Assembly (NCBI GenBank): GCA_028710895.1
Contig: JAQTTH010000020.1
Span: forward strand, 25,678-89,677
Source: Paludibacter sp.
Lineage (GTDB): Bacteria; Bacteroidota; Bacteroidia; Bacteroidales; Paludibacteraceae
DNA length: 64,000 bases
Direction: 5' to 3'
The first letter of the stretch is position 1. Every line of letters starts with the position of its first letter. The notes under the pieces were generated by a model that saw nothing but the letters and a program-made list of their open reading frames with translations, was not told the DNA's origin and did not search any database. Shown here one piece after another: positions 26,424-36,100 of this stretch. A program made the position numbers and the translations under genes.

Positions 26424-27260
26424 ATGAATAAAAATAATATTTTTGTCATTGTTACAGCATTCATAATGCTGGTAGTTATGAGTTGTAAACAAGCTACCCA
26501 TACGAATGAAAAAACGAATAATGTTAGTGACTCAATTTCAGAAAATGCTAGCCAGTCAACAAATTTGAAAGCTAACTCGGTTGCACAAATTTATGCTAAG
26601 CATCAGATACCGGTACTTTGTTATCACCGTATTTCAGATGGTAATAAAGGCGATTATACAGTAAGTCCGGCTACTTTTTCAGCACATATGAAAATTTTAG
26701 CCGATAGCGGTTATCACTCCATATCTCCCGATCAATTATACGGTTACCTGGTTTACAATAAAACTCTCCCGGCTAAACCATTTATTGTGAGTTTCGATGA
26801 TTCAAGAGTTGAACATGCCGAAATTGCTGCTCCGGTATTGGAGAAGCTTGGATTCAGGGGGGCATTTTTTATTATGACAATAACCTATAATAAAAAGAAT
26901 TATATGACTAAAGATCAGATTGCCGGGTTGGCAAAAGCCGGGCATACTGTTGGTTTACATAGTTGGGATCATACTATGGTCATTAAGTATAAAGAAGCAG
27001 CTGACTGGCAAAAACAAGTTGTAGAACCAAAGAAAAAACTGGAAGGAATTACCGGTAAGCCCGTAGAATACTGGGCTGATCCAAATGGAGTTTACGATCA
27101 TAAGAGCGTTGTTGAGCTGAGCAAATACTTTAAATTGTCGTTTTCACTGGCAACAAAGCGCGACTCACTACAACCCTTGCAATGTATTCGTCGTATAATT
27201 GTACCAGAATGCAGTCCGGAAGGGTTACTAAAATCAATGCGGAGAAGTTTTAGCAGATAG
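26424..27260 (+). CDS. Polysaccharide deacetylase (NodB-type) lipoprotein
   Basis: A 278-aa lipoprotein with lipobox Cys21 (VMSC) and a Ser/Asn-rich linker to about residue 55. The NodB homology domain follows: PVLCYHRIS, SFDDS (the catalytic Asp and metal Asp) and LHSWDHT, the H-x3-H metal pair. Such enzymes remove acetyl groups from N-acetylglucosamine-containing or xylan polymers in the periplasm or at the surface. The next gene, 28 bp downstream, encodes another lipoprotein, and the two are probably one functional unit. Confidence 0.85.
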   Translation: MNKNNIFVIVTAFIMLVVMSCKQATHTNEKTNNVSDSISENASQSTNLKANSVAQIYAKHQIPVLCYHRISDGNKGDYTVSPATFSAHMKILADSGYHSISPDQLYGYLVYNKTLPAKPFIVSFDDSRVEHAEIAAPVLEKLGFRGAFFIMTITYNKKNYMTKDQIAGLAKAGHTVGLHSWDHTMVIKYKEAADWQKQVVEPKKKLEGITGKPVEYWADPNGVYDHKSVVELSKYFKLSFSLATKRDSLQPLQCIRRIIVPECSPEGLLKSMRRSFSR

Positions 27261-27288
27261 AAAGTAAAAATAAATCAATAACATACAT

Positions 27289-28296
27289 ATGAAAAGACAA
27301 ATTATTCCAATAGTGCTTGCATGTATTCTTATTTTCAGTGGTTGTAACCAGAAAAACGGGAAAAAGACAAGAGCCAAATCCGGAGAAGTAAAGCAAGAAG
27401 AAGTTTCAATAAAAGTAGATACACTAGCCTATCAAAAGAAACTTATTGCACTTGCAAATGGTGATACCATGGGTCATTGGCCAAACAACCTCCGCTCCTA
27501 CCCATTGGATGGTGCTATTTTACCCTTTAAAAGAATTATTGCCTATTATGGTAATCTTTATTCAAAAAAAATGGGAGTTTTAGGTGAATATCCACCGAAA
27601 GAATTGTGGCGAAAATTAAATATAGAACTCGCTGCCTGGAAAAAAGTTGATCCAACAACTCCGGTAATACCTGCTATCCATTATATTGCTATTGTTGCTT
27701 CGGGAACTCCCGGAAAAGATGGAAAATACCGCACACGCATGCCTGCCCATCAAATTGATTCAGCTTTGGCGATTGCAAAAATGGGAAATGCAATTGTATT
27801 TTTGGATATACAGGTTGCGCTTAGCAAAGTGCAGCAGGAAGTTCCTACATTAGAAAAATACCTGAAAATGCCTAATGTACATTTGGGTATCGACCCTGAG
27901 TTTTCGATGAAAGAGGGACACAGACCCGGGACTAAAATTGGAACTATGGATGCAACTGACATAAATTACTGCTCGAATTACCTTGCAAAGCTTGTAAAAG
28001 ACAATAATTTACCTCCTAAAATACTTATAGTACACCGTTTTACACAGGGAATGGTTCGAAATTATAAGAATATAAAATTGCATCCCGAAGTACAGATTGT
28101 AATGAATATGGATGGCTGGGGTGAACCGATATTGAAACGTAGTACGTATAAATTATATATCTACAAAGAGCCTGTTCAGTTCACAGGATTCAAATTGTTC
28201 TATAAAAATGACCTGAAGAAAGCTCCAAATGTAATGCTGACACCTGCAGATTTAATGAAGTTGAAGCCACAACCAATTTACATTCAGTACCAATAA
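27289..28296 (+). CDS. Conserved lipoprotein, probable TIM-barrel fold
   Basis: A 335-aa lipoprotein with lipobox Cys19 (FSGC). The mature part shows alternating strands and helices with FKRIIAYYGNLYS, IPAIHYIAIVASG, IVFLDIQ, LGIDPEFSM and ILIVHRFTQGMV, reading like the successive strands of a glycoside-hydrolase-type barrel. The acidic pair in GIDPEFSM could be catalytic. I know no assigned activity. It lies 28 bp after the deacetylase gene and ends before a bidirectional terminator. Confidence 0.65.
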   Translation: MKRQIIPIVLACILIFSGCNQKNGKKTRAKSGEVKQEEVSIKVDTLAYQKKLIALANGDTMGHWPNNLRSYPLDGAILPFKRIIAYYGNLYSKKMGVLGEYPPKELWRKLNIELAAWKKVDPTTPVIPAIHYIAIVASGTPGKDGKYRTRMPAHQIDSALAIAKMGNAIVFLDIQVALSKVQQEVPTLEKYLKMPNVHLGIDPEFSMKEGHRPGTKIGTMDATDINYCSNYLAKLVKDNNLPPKILIVHRFTQGMVRNYKNIKLHPEVQIVMNMDGWGEPILKRSTYKLYIYKEPVQFTGFKLFYKNDLKKAPNVMLTPADLMKLKPQPIYIQYQ

Positions 28297-28317
28297 AAAC
28301 ATAGTCTTAATAAGATA

Positions 28318-28356
28318 GCAAAGCCGGATAAATCATATTTATCCGGCTTTCTTTTT
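28318..28356. terminator. Bidirectional terminator
   Basis: AAGCCGGATAAAT...ATTTATCCGGCTT hairpin with flanking A and T runs between convergent genes. Confidence 0.87.
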
Positions 28357-28377
28357 GGAATTCATGCTTAATGTAAT

Positions 28378-31300
28378 TTATATCACAAATAATTTACCCG
28401 TATAAATCTTTTTATTTGAGTCTGAGCTTAACCGAATCAAATACATGCCACTCTGATTCATCCCATTAATCTTTAATGGAGATTCCGAAGAATGAAGCAC
28501 TTTTATTGTTTCTCCAAGCGTATTTACAATTTCAATTGTTGCATTCTGCATTTCATTCGAAGTTATATTACAAGCAATTTGAAAATTTGCATTTCGAACA
28601 ACCGGATTTGGGAAAACAGATAAATTATCTTCTATGACTGTATTAATTCTTGTATTTACACTCGATTGTACCTGGGCAATCTCGGTAGGTGTAAGTGCAA
28701 TGTCAAATAGCTGCACATCATCAATAGTTCCGTTGAAATCGATATTGCTCGATGCAGAAGTAGTATCCCACCATTGAGTGCGACCAATGTAGTTCCGGGT
28801 ATTGGCGCCAATAGCAGTCAACTGATAAGGTTCATACGTTATCGTTGTGGCACTGGCAGTTTCCACTCCATTCAGGTATATTTTTGTAGTTTTTGTTTTC
28901 GCATCAAAAGTCATAGCTACTTTTGCTTCCTGAGCAACAGTTAATGCTGTTGACGAATTAATAAGGGTTGTAGTACCACCATTGTATTTGTAACCGGCAG
29001 TAAATGCACTTGCCCGAAGCAGAATACTATTTGAACTGGCCGAACCAAAATCGAATATACGGGGTTGCGATGCCAGACTTGCAGGTTTAACCTTAGCCAG
29101 AAAACTACAACTGAGGAGGTTGTTGATAATCCCATTCGGAGCAGTTGCATATCCATTAGTCGTAAATCCGGCAGCTGTATTAGCTGATAGATCAAGTGTT
29201 CCATTTACAACTGCACTTCCGTAAACAATTCCATCGTTCCCTTTGCCTGATTTATCCTGAACATATTTCACACCATTACTTGTATATAAATCGGCAGATT
29301 CGAACCTGTAAATAAACACCTTGTTATTATCAATATTGCGTGGATAAACAGTTGTATTAAATGTTTTAGATACTCCGCTAACAGTAGCTGTTAGTACTAT
29401 CGGGGTAGCTGAAAGAGGAAATGTCACCAATCCGGTGCTGCTGATAACATTTATATTGTCTGATGTCCATGTTATTGCAGTTCCCGATGCTGTTTTAGCA
29501 GGCAATACTACGTCAGTATAAATATTTTGAGGAATAGCAAGCGCATTCAGCTCAATTTCAGTCAAAAGAGCCGTATTAAACGTATAAGCTAAACTGATTT
29601 CAGTAAGTGATTTTACTTCCCCTTGTGTCAAAGCCCGGTTATAAATGCGACAATCTTCAATCCACCCCAAAAATCCACCCAACGAAAGATCACCTAAAGT
29701 AAGATTCGGAACTTCGACAACCTGATCAATTAAACCGTTACGGAAAACTTTCAAAACTCCATTCTCATAGGTAAGTGTCAGGTTGAAGTATTTCAGTTTC
29801 GTAGGATCCCACCAAACTCCACCAGTAGCACGAGCCTCTATTTGCCATATATCTGAATTTCCTAATAAGTTAGTACTGTTGTAAGTTGTTGATCCAATCG
29901 TAATATACGGTTTGAGGGTTGTTGCATTCAATCCATAGGTAATATTACCCATTTTTAAAATTGTACCGCTGTAAGCACCTTCGTAAATATAAGGTGTGAG
30001 TGAGACAGTGAATGCAGGAGCACTTTGAGCTGTCAATGTTGCGTAAGTATCTTTTGTTGAAACTAACACGCCATTCGAAGTGTGTGCCGTTCCGGTAATT
30101 GTACCAGAAAAATTCTCGTTTGTAAGCAGGCCATTTGACAAATCAATATTATCTGCGGGTAAAGCATAACTGCTATACACTGCTGTGCAATATCCCTTTG
30201 GTTGCGAAGAACTTACAATCCAGTCGTAGTAATTACCATGCATCCATACCAACCTGAAGGGTGAATTTCCCGAATTCGCAACAATAAACGGACGAACATT
30301 ATTCAGAGTAGAATTAGTTGTTATCTGTTCTGACGAAGTAATTGTTCCATCAGCTCCTATTGTGTACTTCATCAGCTCGTATACGCTTCCTGAAGTTCCC
30401 GTAACAGGAATGGAAGCATAAACGATATTTGGATTTGCATCATCAATGGCTAATCCTGCGCTATAGCAAAGTTCCAATCCGGCCGTTTGGTGGAATTTAC
30501 CACCGGCATTTGCCAGAAATGTCTTTCTCCAGCTTGTACCTGTCCACTTGGCATAGTAATAATTATGTGTCAGTTTATCGTTGCTAATTTGCACCATAGC
30601 AATTACCGGTAAACCATCTTTATCCAAAGCTGTTTGCCAAACCCAGTCGCGCTGATCGGTTGGAGCATCTACTACTGCATTCGGGTAGCTGGCAGGGTAT
30701 GTTGTTTTATTTACATTATGTACTCCGTTGGCAATTGTCGAAAGTACTGTTCCTGTAATGTCTTTCAGTTGCAGTGTATTGATATCCACGTAATTAAAAT
30801 AGACATAATTCGGATATTCATTGTCGGGATGCCCTGTTGTATAGGTCAGATACAATTTATCCTTTCCGTTGGACGTATATTTGCAATACGGACGTGCTCC
30901 TGTTGATTGTACCATCTGATACGGTCCCCAAACCACGCTTACATTGTCTTGTGCATCCGGAATAGACAGCTTTGCAATAGTTGGATGCCAGTTGATACCA
31001 CGCCAACAAAGATAAATATGTGTTGGATCGTCCGAAAGAATAAAAGGTGAAGGATAGGTTGTATTATCGGCTGTAACTATTTTCATTTCAGCTCCCAGAC
31101 TTGTAATATCTCCGGCTTTTTTGGATATTCTGTAATAAAAACAGGCTTCATCGGTATGCCTTGAATAAAAAATCATAACACGTTCATCCGGTAAAATCAA
31201 AAACGATGGATTATCGTGGTCGTCGGGCTGAAAGTACGAACGAATAAGCACTTCGTTGTTTTTTCCAGTAAGGAAATTGTGCTGTGTGGCTTTGATATTG

Positions 31301-31554
31301 CCATGCACATCAATGTATCCGATATAAGTACTGTTGATGGTGCCACCGGCATTTTCATAATGCAAAGCTCTTGGGTCGGCAAACCAACACCAGGCACCTT
31401 CTTTCGAAATTACATTGCCCTCGTAGGTTGCTGTTGTTACATTGGTAACCTTTTTCAGATTGTTATTGTCATTTGCGGCACTAATACCAGCTGCAGAGAC
31501 TAAAATGGATACAGCTAAAAGGCCATTCCGGCATTGTGAGATTGTTTTTTTCAC
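28378..31554 (-). CDS. T9SS cargo with BNR-4, LamG and sorting domains
   Basis: A 1058-aa secreted protein. After a signal peptide (about 1-26) comes a BNR_4-type beta-propeller (about 45-480; WCWFADPRA, YIGYIDVHG, QPDDHDNP), as found in polysaccharide-lyase-like proteins. Two LamG/concanavalin-like domains lie near 480-660 and 745-955, with an Ig-like segment (TAVTWTSDN-type) between them. The last 80 residues (VFPNPVV ... GKLFVI) are a type A T9SS sorting domain, so export and surface attachment are expected. A carbohydrate substrate is likely but not identifiable. No SusC/SusD pair is nearby. Confidence 0.82.
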   Translation of the reverse strand: MKKTISQCRNGLLAVSILVSAAGISAANDNNNLKKVTNVTTATYEGNVISKEGAWCWFADPRALHYENAGGTINSTYIGYIDVHGNIKATQHNFLTGKNNEVLIRSYFQPDDHDNPSFLILPDERVMIFYSRHTDEACFYYRISKKAGDITSLGAEMKIVTADNTTYPSPFILSDDPTHIYLCWRGINWHPTIAKLSIPDAQDNVSVVWGPYQMVQSTGARPYCKYTSNGKDKLYLTYTTGHPDNEYPNYVYFNYVDINTLQLKDITGTVLSTIANGVHNVNKTTYPASYPNAVVDAPTDQRDWVWQTALDKDGLPVIAMVQISNDKLTHNYYYAKWTGTSWRKTFLANAGGKFHQTAGLELCYSAGLAIDDANPNIVYASIPVTGTSGSVYELMKYTIGADGTITSSEQITTNSTLNNVRPFIVANSGNSPFRLVWMHGNYYDWIVSSSQPKGYCTAVYSSYALPADNIDLSNGLLTNENFSGTITGTAHTSNGVLVSTKDTYATLTAQSAPAFTVSLTPYIYEGAYSGTILKMGNITYGLNATTLKPYITIGSTTYNSTNLLGNSDIWQIEARATGGVWWDPTKLKYFNLTLTYENGVLKVFRNGLIDQVVEVPNLTLGDLSLGGFLGWIEDCRIYNRALTQGEVKSLTEISLAYTFNTALLTEIELNALAIPQNIYTDVVLPAKTASGTAITWTSDNINVISSTGLVTFPLSATPIVLTATVSGVSKTFNTTVYPRNIDNNKVFIYRFESADLYTSNGVKYVQDKSGKGNDGIVYGSAVVNGTLDLSANTAAGFTTNGYATAPNGIINNLLSCSFLAKVKPASLASQPRIFDFGSASSNSILLRASAFTAGYKYNGGTTTLINSSTALTVAQEAKVAMTFDAKTKTTKIYLNGVETASATTITYEPYQLTAIGANTRNYIGRTQWWDTTSASSNIDFNGTIDDVQLFDIALTPTEIAQVQSSVNTRINTVIEDNLSVFPNPVVRNANFQIACNITSNEMQNATIEIVNTLGETIKVLHSSESPLKINGMNQSGMYLIRLSSDSNKKIYTGKLFVI

Positions 31555-31786
31555 GTGATATAAATTTATGAATTCATTTGAAACAGTATAAGATAAAATA
31601 ATTGATTATCAGAATACTTGCTCAGTAACTATTTGACAACAAAAATACTAAATACGTTTTTCCATGAGGAGGAAAATTAAGTCAAAGTATAAGACAAATT
31701 CAGAAATGTCGGTTAGCAATACATTTATTATTTGAAGTCATATTATTTGAGAAGTATAATTACAGGCAATGTTCACAATAAAGGTA
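31555..31786. other. Non-coding gap
   Basis: Divergent intergenic space. On the minus strand CAAAAATA at 31640-31647 is a TATTTTTG -7 candidate for the T9SS gene. No other structure was seen. Confidence 0.4.
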
Positions 31787-31818
31787 TTTGCGACTTTAAG
31801 TAAATTATATTATTTTTG
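31787..31818 (+). promoter_or_regulatory. Promoter of the HD-domain gene
   Basis: TTTG at 31787-31790 and TATTTTTG at 31811-31818 with 20 bp between them, a full Bacteroidota promoter match 50 bp upstream of the start codon. Confidence 0.7.
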
Positions 31819-31867
31819 TTTTCGGAAAAGCATCAATGTTGTGTTCGGTAAAAATACAAATCCATAA

Positions 31868-32521
31868 ATGAATCAGGAAGATATAATTCAAAAAACCATC
31901 CAGTTTGTGAAAGAAGCATTAGTAGATGCAGAAGGTGGACACGACTGGTGGCATATTTACAGGGTATGGCAATTGGCTAAAACATTAGCAGTATCTGAAA
32001 ATGCTTCATTATTCGTAGTGGAATTAGGTGCTTTATTGCACGATATTGCCGATTCGAAGTTTCATGGTGGAAATGAAGAACTGGGACCTGAGAAAGCAAG
32101 GAAATTTTTAAGTTCGCTCTGGGTGGAAGATTCCGTGATAGCACATGTTGAGAATATCATTATGCATATCTCATTCAAAGGTGGAAATGAAACTCAAGGA
32201 TTTAAATCGCCTGAATTGGATATTGTACAGGATGCTGATAGATTGGATGCTTTAGGTGCCATAGGCATTGCCCGCACGTTTAATTATGGAGGTTTTAAAA
32301 ACAGGGAACTTTATAATCCGTACATAAAACCTAACCTAAACATGACCAAAGAGGAGTATAAAAACAGCACTGCTCCTACCTTGAATCATTTCTACGAAAA
32401 ACTTTTATTATTAAAAGACCGAATGAATACAGTTACCGGACAAAAAATGGCAGAACAACGCCATCGGTTTATGGAATCTTACTTAGATGAGTTCTATAAA
32501 GAGTGGAATGGAGAAGTGTAA
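31868..32521 (+). CDS. HD-domain phosphohydrolase
   Basis: A 217-aa cytoplasmic protein. H29 in the GGHDWWHIYRV helix, H58-D59 in LLHDIAD and a further Asp in VQDADRLDALGAIG form the metal site of an HD hydrolase of the YedJ-like group. Members hydrolyse phosphate esters, and the natural substrate of this branch is not established. A FKBP lipoprotein gene follows 66 bp later. Confidence 0.85.
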   Translation: MNQEDIIQKTIQFVKEALVDAEGGHDWWHIYRVWQLAKTLAVSENASLFVVELGALLHDIADSKFHGGNEELGPEKARKFLSSLWVEDSVIAHVENIIMHISFKGGNETQGFKSPELDIVQDADRLDALGAIGIARTFNYGGFKNRELYNPYIKPNLNMTKEEYKNSTAPTLNHFYEKLLLLKDRMNTVTGQKMAEQRHRFMESYLDEFYKEWNGEV

Positions 32522-32587
32522 TAGATAGTTTGATATAACCGGATTGTAGAAATCTAAAACAATTAAGAAATTTTAAAAGCAAAAGCA

Positions 32588-33112
32588 ATGAAAAGAGTGA
32601 TTCTTCCTTTAATCTCAGTAGCTATCGTTCTGTTAGCCTCTTGTAATAACGATGCTCCTTACAGCATTAACCAATGGAAAAAAGACAATATCAGTTACTT
32701 CAACAACATGAAAGATAGTGTAGGATTTGTTAAAGACACTATTGCTACAACAGTGGGGAATCTGACCTATTATTATAAAATAATTACTCCCGGAAGCCAG
32801 ACAGGAGGAAGTCCTACCATAAACAGCTATGTGAAAGTAAATTACAAGGGAAAACTGATAAACGGATCTGTTTTCGATAAAACCTATACAGGTTCGAATC
32901 CGGCAACTGACAGTACGGCAATGCCTATCAGTTTTTATGCCAACCGATTAATTACGGGTTGGACAGCCAATCTTGTTCAAATGAAAGTAGGTGAACTCAG
33001 AACAGTTGTTATTCCACAGGAACTTGGTTACGGTGTTTATGGAATGAGTCCTTCTATCCCACCCTATGCTACACTACGGTTTGATATTCAATTGATTTCA
33101 TTTGGTTTATAA
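32588..33112 (+). CDS. FKBP-type peptidyl-prolyl isomerase lipoprotein
   Basis: A 174-aa lipoprotein with lipobox Cys19 (LASC). Residues about 75-174 form an FKBP domain: VKVNYKGKLINGSVFDKTY, then the GWTANLVQMKVGE helix and PPYATLRFDIQLISF. It catalyses cis-trans proline isomerisation and would act in the periplasm or at the outer membrane as a folding helper. A terminator follows. Confidence 0.9.
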   Translation: MKRVILPLISVAIVLLASCNNDAPYSINQWKKDNISYFNNMKDSVGFVKDTIATTVGNLTYYYKIITPGSQTGGSPTINSYVKVNYKGKLINGSVFDKTYTGSNPATDSTAMPISFYANRLITGWTANLVQMKVGELRTVVIPQELGYGVYGMSPSIPPYATLRFDIQLISFGL

Positions 33113-33130
33113 AGTTTATCTAATAATAAA

Positions 33131-33172
33131 AAATCCCTTGTCAGATAATTCTGGCAAGGGATTTTTTATTAT
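33131..33172. terminator. Bidirectional terminator
   Basis: AAAATCCCTTGTCAGA...TCTGGCAAGGGATTTTTT hairpin between the convergent FKBP and CotH-family genes. Confidence 0.9.
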
Positions 33173-33188
33173 TATTGATTGTTTTTAC

Positions 33189-36100
33189 TTATTTCTTAAT
33201 CATTACCCGGCTGTTTTGACTTCCGGCTTTAATCATATAAATGCCTGCATTCATATCGGATACATCAATAGTTACATGGCCAGCTTCAACTGCTACTACT
33301 TGTTTAAGCAATTGTCCTACTGCTGAATATAATTCTACTCGCGTATTAGCTTCAAAAGGTCCATCAATATTCAATTGATTGCTTGCCGGATTTGGATAGA
33401 TCTTTAATTGAATTCCATTTGTAAATGATGGATTATTTAATCCGCTAATCATACTTTTTAGGGTCCAGTTTTGAGGAAAATGGTTATCTACTGCTGGACT
33501 CTTCAACGCTAAATAAGTATCTGTTGTAAATGCAGCAACCGGCCATCCTTCGGCAACTGAGTAACTCAGGTAATCGGCAACCATTCCGTATTGATTGAGT
33601 ATTTCAATTGCTTCGCCTTCATTCGACAATTTACCATCAGTCCATTGTACTACCTTTCGGTTAGGACTCCAGCTGGTAGCATCGGATGTAACAAACAATG
33701 TATCACCGGGTGCAAGCACTGTTCCGGCAGGAATTACGCAATTGATACCTTTATCAATCGTATAATTCGATAAGTCAACCGTTTTATCTGAAGGGTTGTA
33801 CAAAGCCAGGTATTCGGGTTGAACGGTGAACAACGGATTTATGTATATGCCACAGAACATTATAGCCGATTCAAACGCAGGAAGTTGATTGAATGTTGTT
33901 CCTACTCCGGTTGCCGGCGATCCAGAACCCAATCTAAAATCGTACAAGGTTGGATTTACAAATAACGGATTCGCAAACGTATTGGAGCCTTCGGGAATCA
34001 GGCGGGTATTGTCGGAAATACAATTTGTAAACTGTATTGTCGATTTATTATCCGACTCAAACGAAGCTGTGTAAGCATTTGACAAAACGCTGTTTCGTAC
34101 TTTGGCATTTCCACCGGCACGTCCCGGATTTTTTTCGTAGCAACTTACTGCTGAACCATTGCCATAGAATGTACACCGATTAATGCTTATACTGCTTGAA
34201 TCCTTTACTCCCACTCCCATATTGCAATTGATAAGCATACTATTGGTCAGTATAACTGACGAACGCTGACCAACCGAAACACCCTTATCGAACGAATTGA
34301 CAATCAGAACACTGTCAATTAATACATTGCGGGTTTCTTCGCCAATATCAATTGCATCGGCATTGTTTCCGAGTATATTATAAATTTTCGTATTGCGGAT
34401 AATACCGTTTTCAATACCATCGTAATCAATACCATCCGAATCGAACTCAGGGTTACCTACAAAAGTACAGTTCTCAATGCGGGCATGTCCGTATTTAATA
34501 TTAATAAGGTCACTTGTAACCGACGAGTGAATGTAACTATTTGTCAATACAACATCAGAGTATCTGGATGCTATTGGATTTAATTTCGTTTTATTGATAA
34601 GTATATGATCCAGATTCAGATTACCATAAAAAGCCGAGATAGCTCCCACACGTTGTGGTATTGGACCTTTAGTGGCATCTGCTACAGTTACATAAGTCAG
34701 ATTTGAAGTGGCGCTGCTATTCCAGAAATTAAGTGCACCCCAGCCCTGTCCTGCATATACCGGATTTATTTTGAAAGAAATACTATCCGTTGCAGTACCA
34801 ATGGCATTGATATTACCATGAATATATACATTGCTTTTAGGCGACATGTATATTTCTACTCCCGGTTCAATTGTCAGTGTTACATTTTTATTGATAGTTA
34901 CATCGTCGCGAACAATATACGGTGAACAACTCTTGTATAAAGTTGTGTTTGTAGCAACTACCGGAGGTACAACGCAGGATGCAGTTTGCTCATAAACAGC
35001 TGTAAGGCACATATCAGCAGTCAGATTAAAAGGATAGGTTTTACTTGTTGACACATAGGTATTTCCAACTTTATAATAGGCCAGCTCCATATCGAAGCTC
35101 AAATCGGAACTTGTCACTTCGGATTGGTGAACTTCCACAGCGATGATGTTACTTCCTGTATGCAATAAGCTTTTATCGATATGAAATGCATTGAATGTTT
35201 TCTCGTTGACCGAAGCTGTGGCAGTTGTAGCAAGGGTTTTATAATCAATTGTGCCGGGTTTCATATTATCGCGGATAATCTCTACACCATTCAGATACAC
35301 AACAGCCCCATCGTCTTTGAGTAAATTCAACCAGTAATCATTTCCGGTTAAGTCGGCTTCAGTAACAGTAAAGTTGTTCCTGAAATAGGTTGTGACGTAT
35401 TTATTGGAACTGGATGAACCGTAACTTACTGTTGTAATCTGGTCGGTTTCGCCATAACCAAGCTTTGCCTGCCCTGTTTTCCAGCTTGTGTCCGTAAAAC
35501 CTGCATCTTTCCAGCTTGTTCCAGGATCAGTACCATTGTCGAGATACTTCCAGGTCGATTGTTTGGCTACAAGTACCTGCTTGGTTGGATTGGCCCATCC
35601 CAGAAAGCTGTAACCTGCTTTTTCTTCGGTTGTAAGTTGCGAATTCAGGTTCTTCGGATAAAGTGCCGAAGATTGATTTTGAGCTATTTTAAACGTATTT
35701 AGTTTCAGAGTACCGGCATTTGCAGGGTAAACCGAAGTAGTAAGCTGAGCCGATGCACTAAAACCATAATTCATCAAATCATTCAGTAATACAGCCGGTC
35801 TTTCTTCTACAAATGATTTTATCTTTACAATTTCATTTTCCCAGTAATCAACCGAAGGCATTGCATTCCCGTACGAAGAGGTTGTACCCAACCAACGGGC
35901 TACATGACGTGCCATTTCAGGAGCAATTTCGGCACGGTGTTTATCTACAAGGTTTGTCATTGTTTCGGGATAGAAACTTGTATAGAGATGATCGGCCAAT
36001 CGTTTGCCAAAATACGCTTTATAAGCAGGATTCAGCATCAACCTCGAAAACGGAAACGAAGTCTGACCAACCGAGAAGCTAATTACATCGCCTGTTGAAC

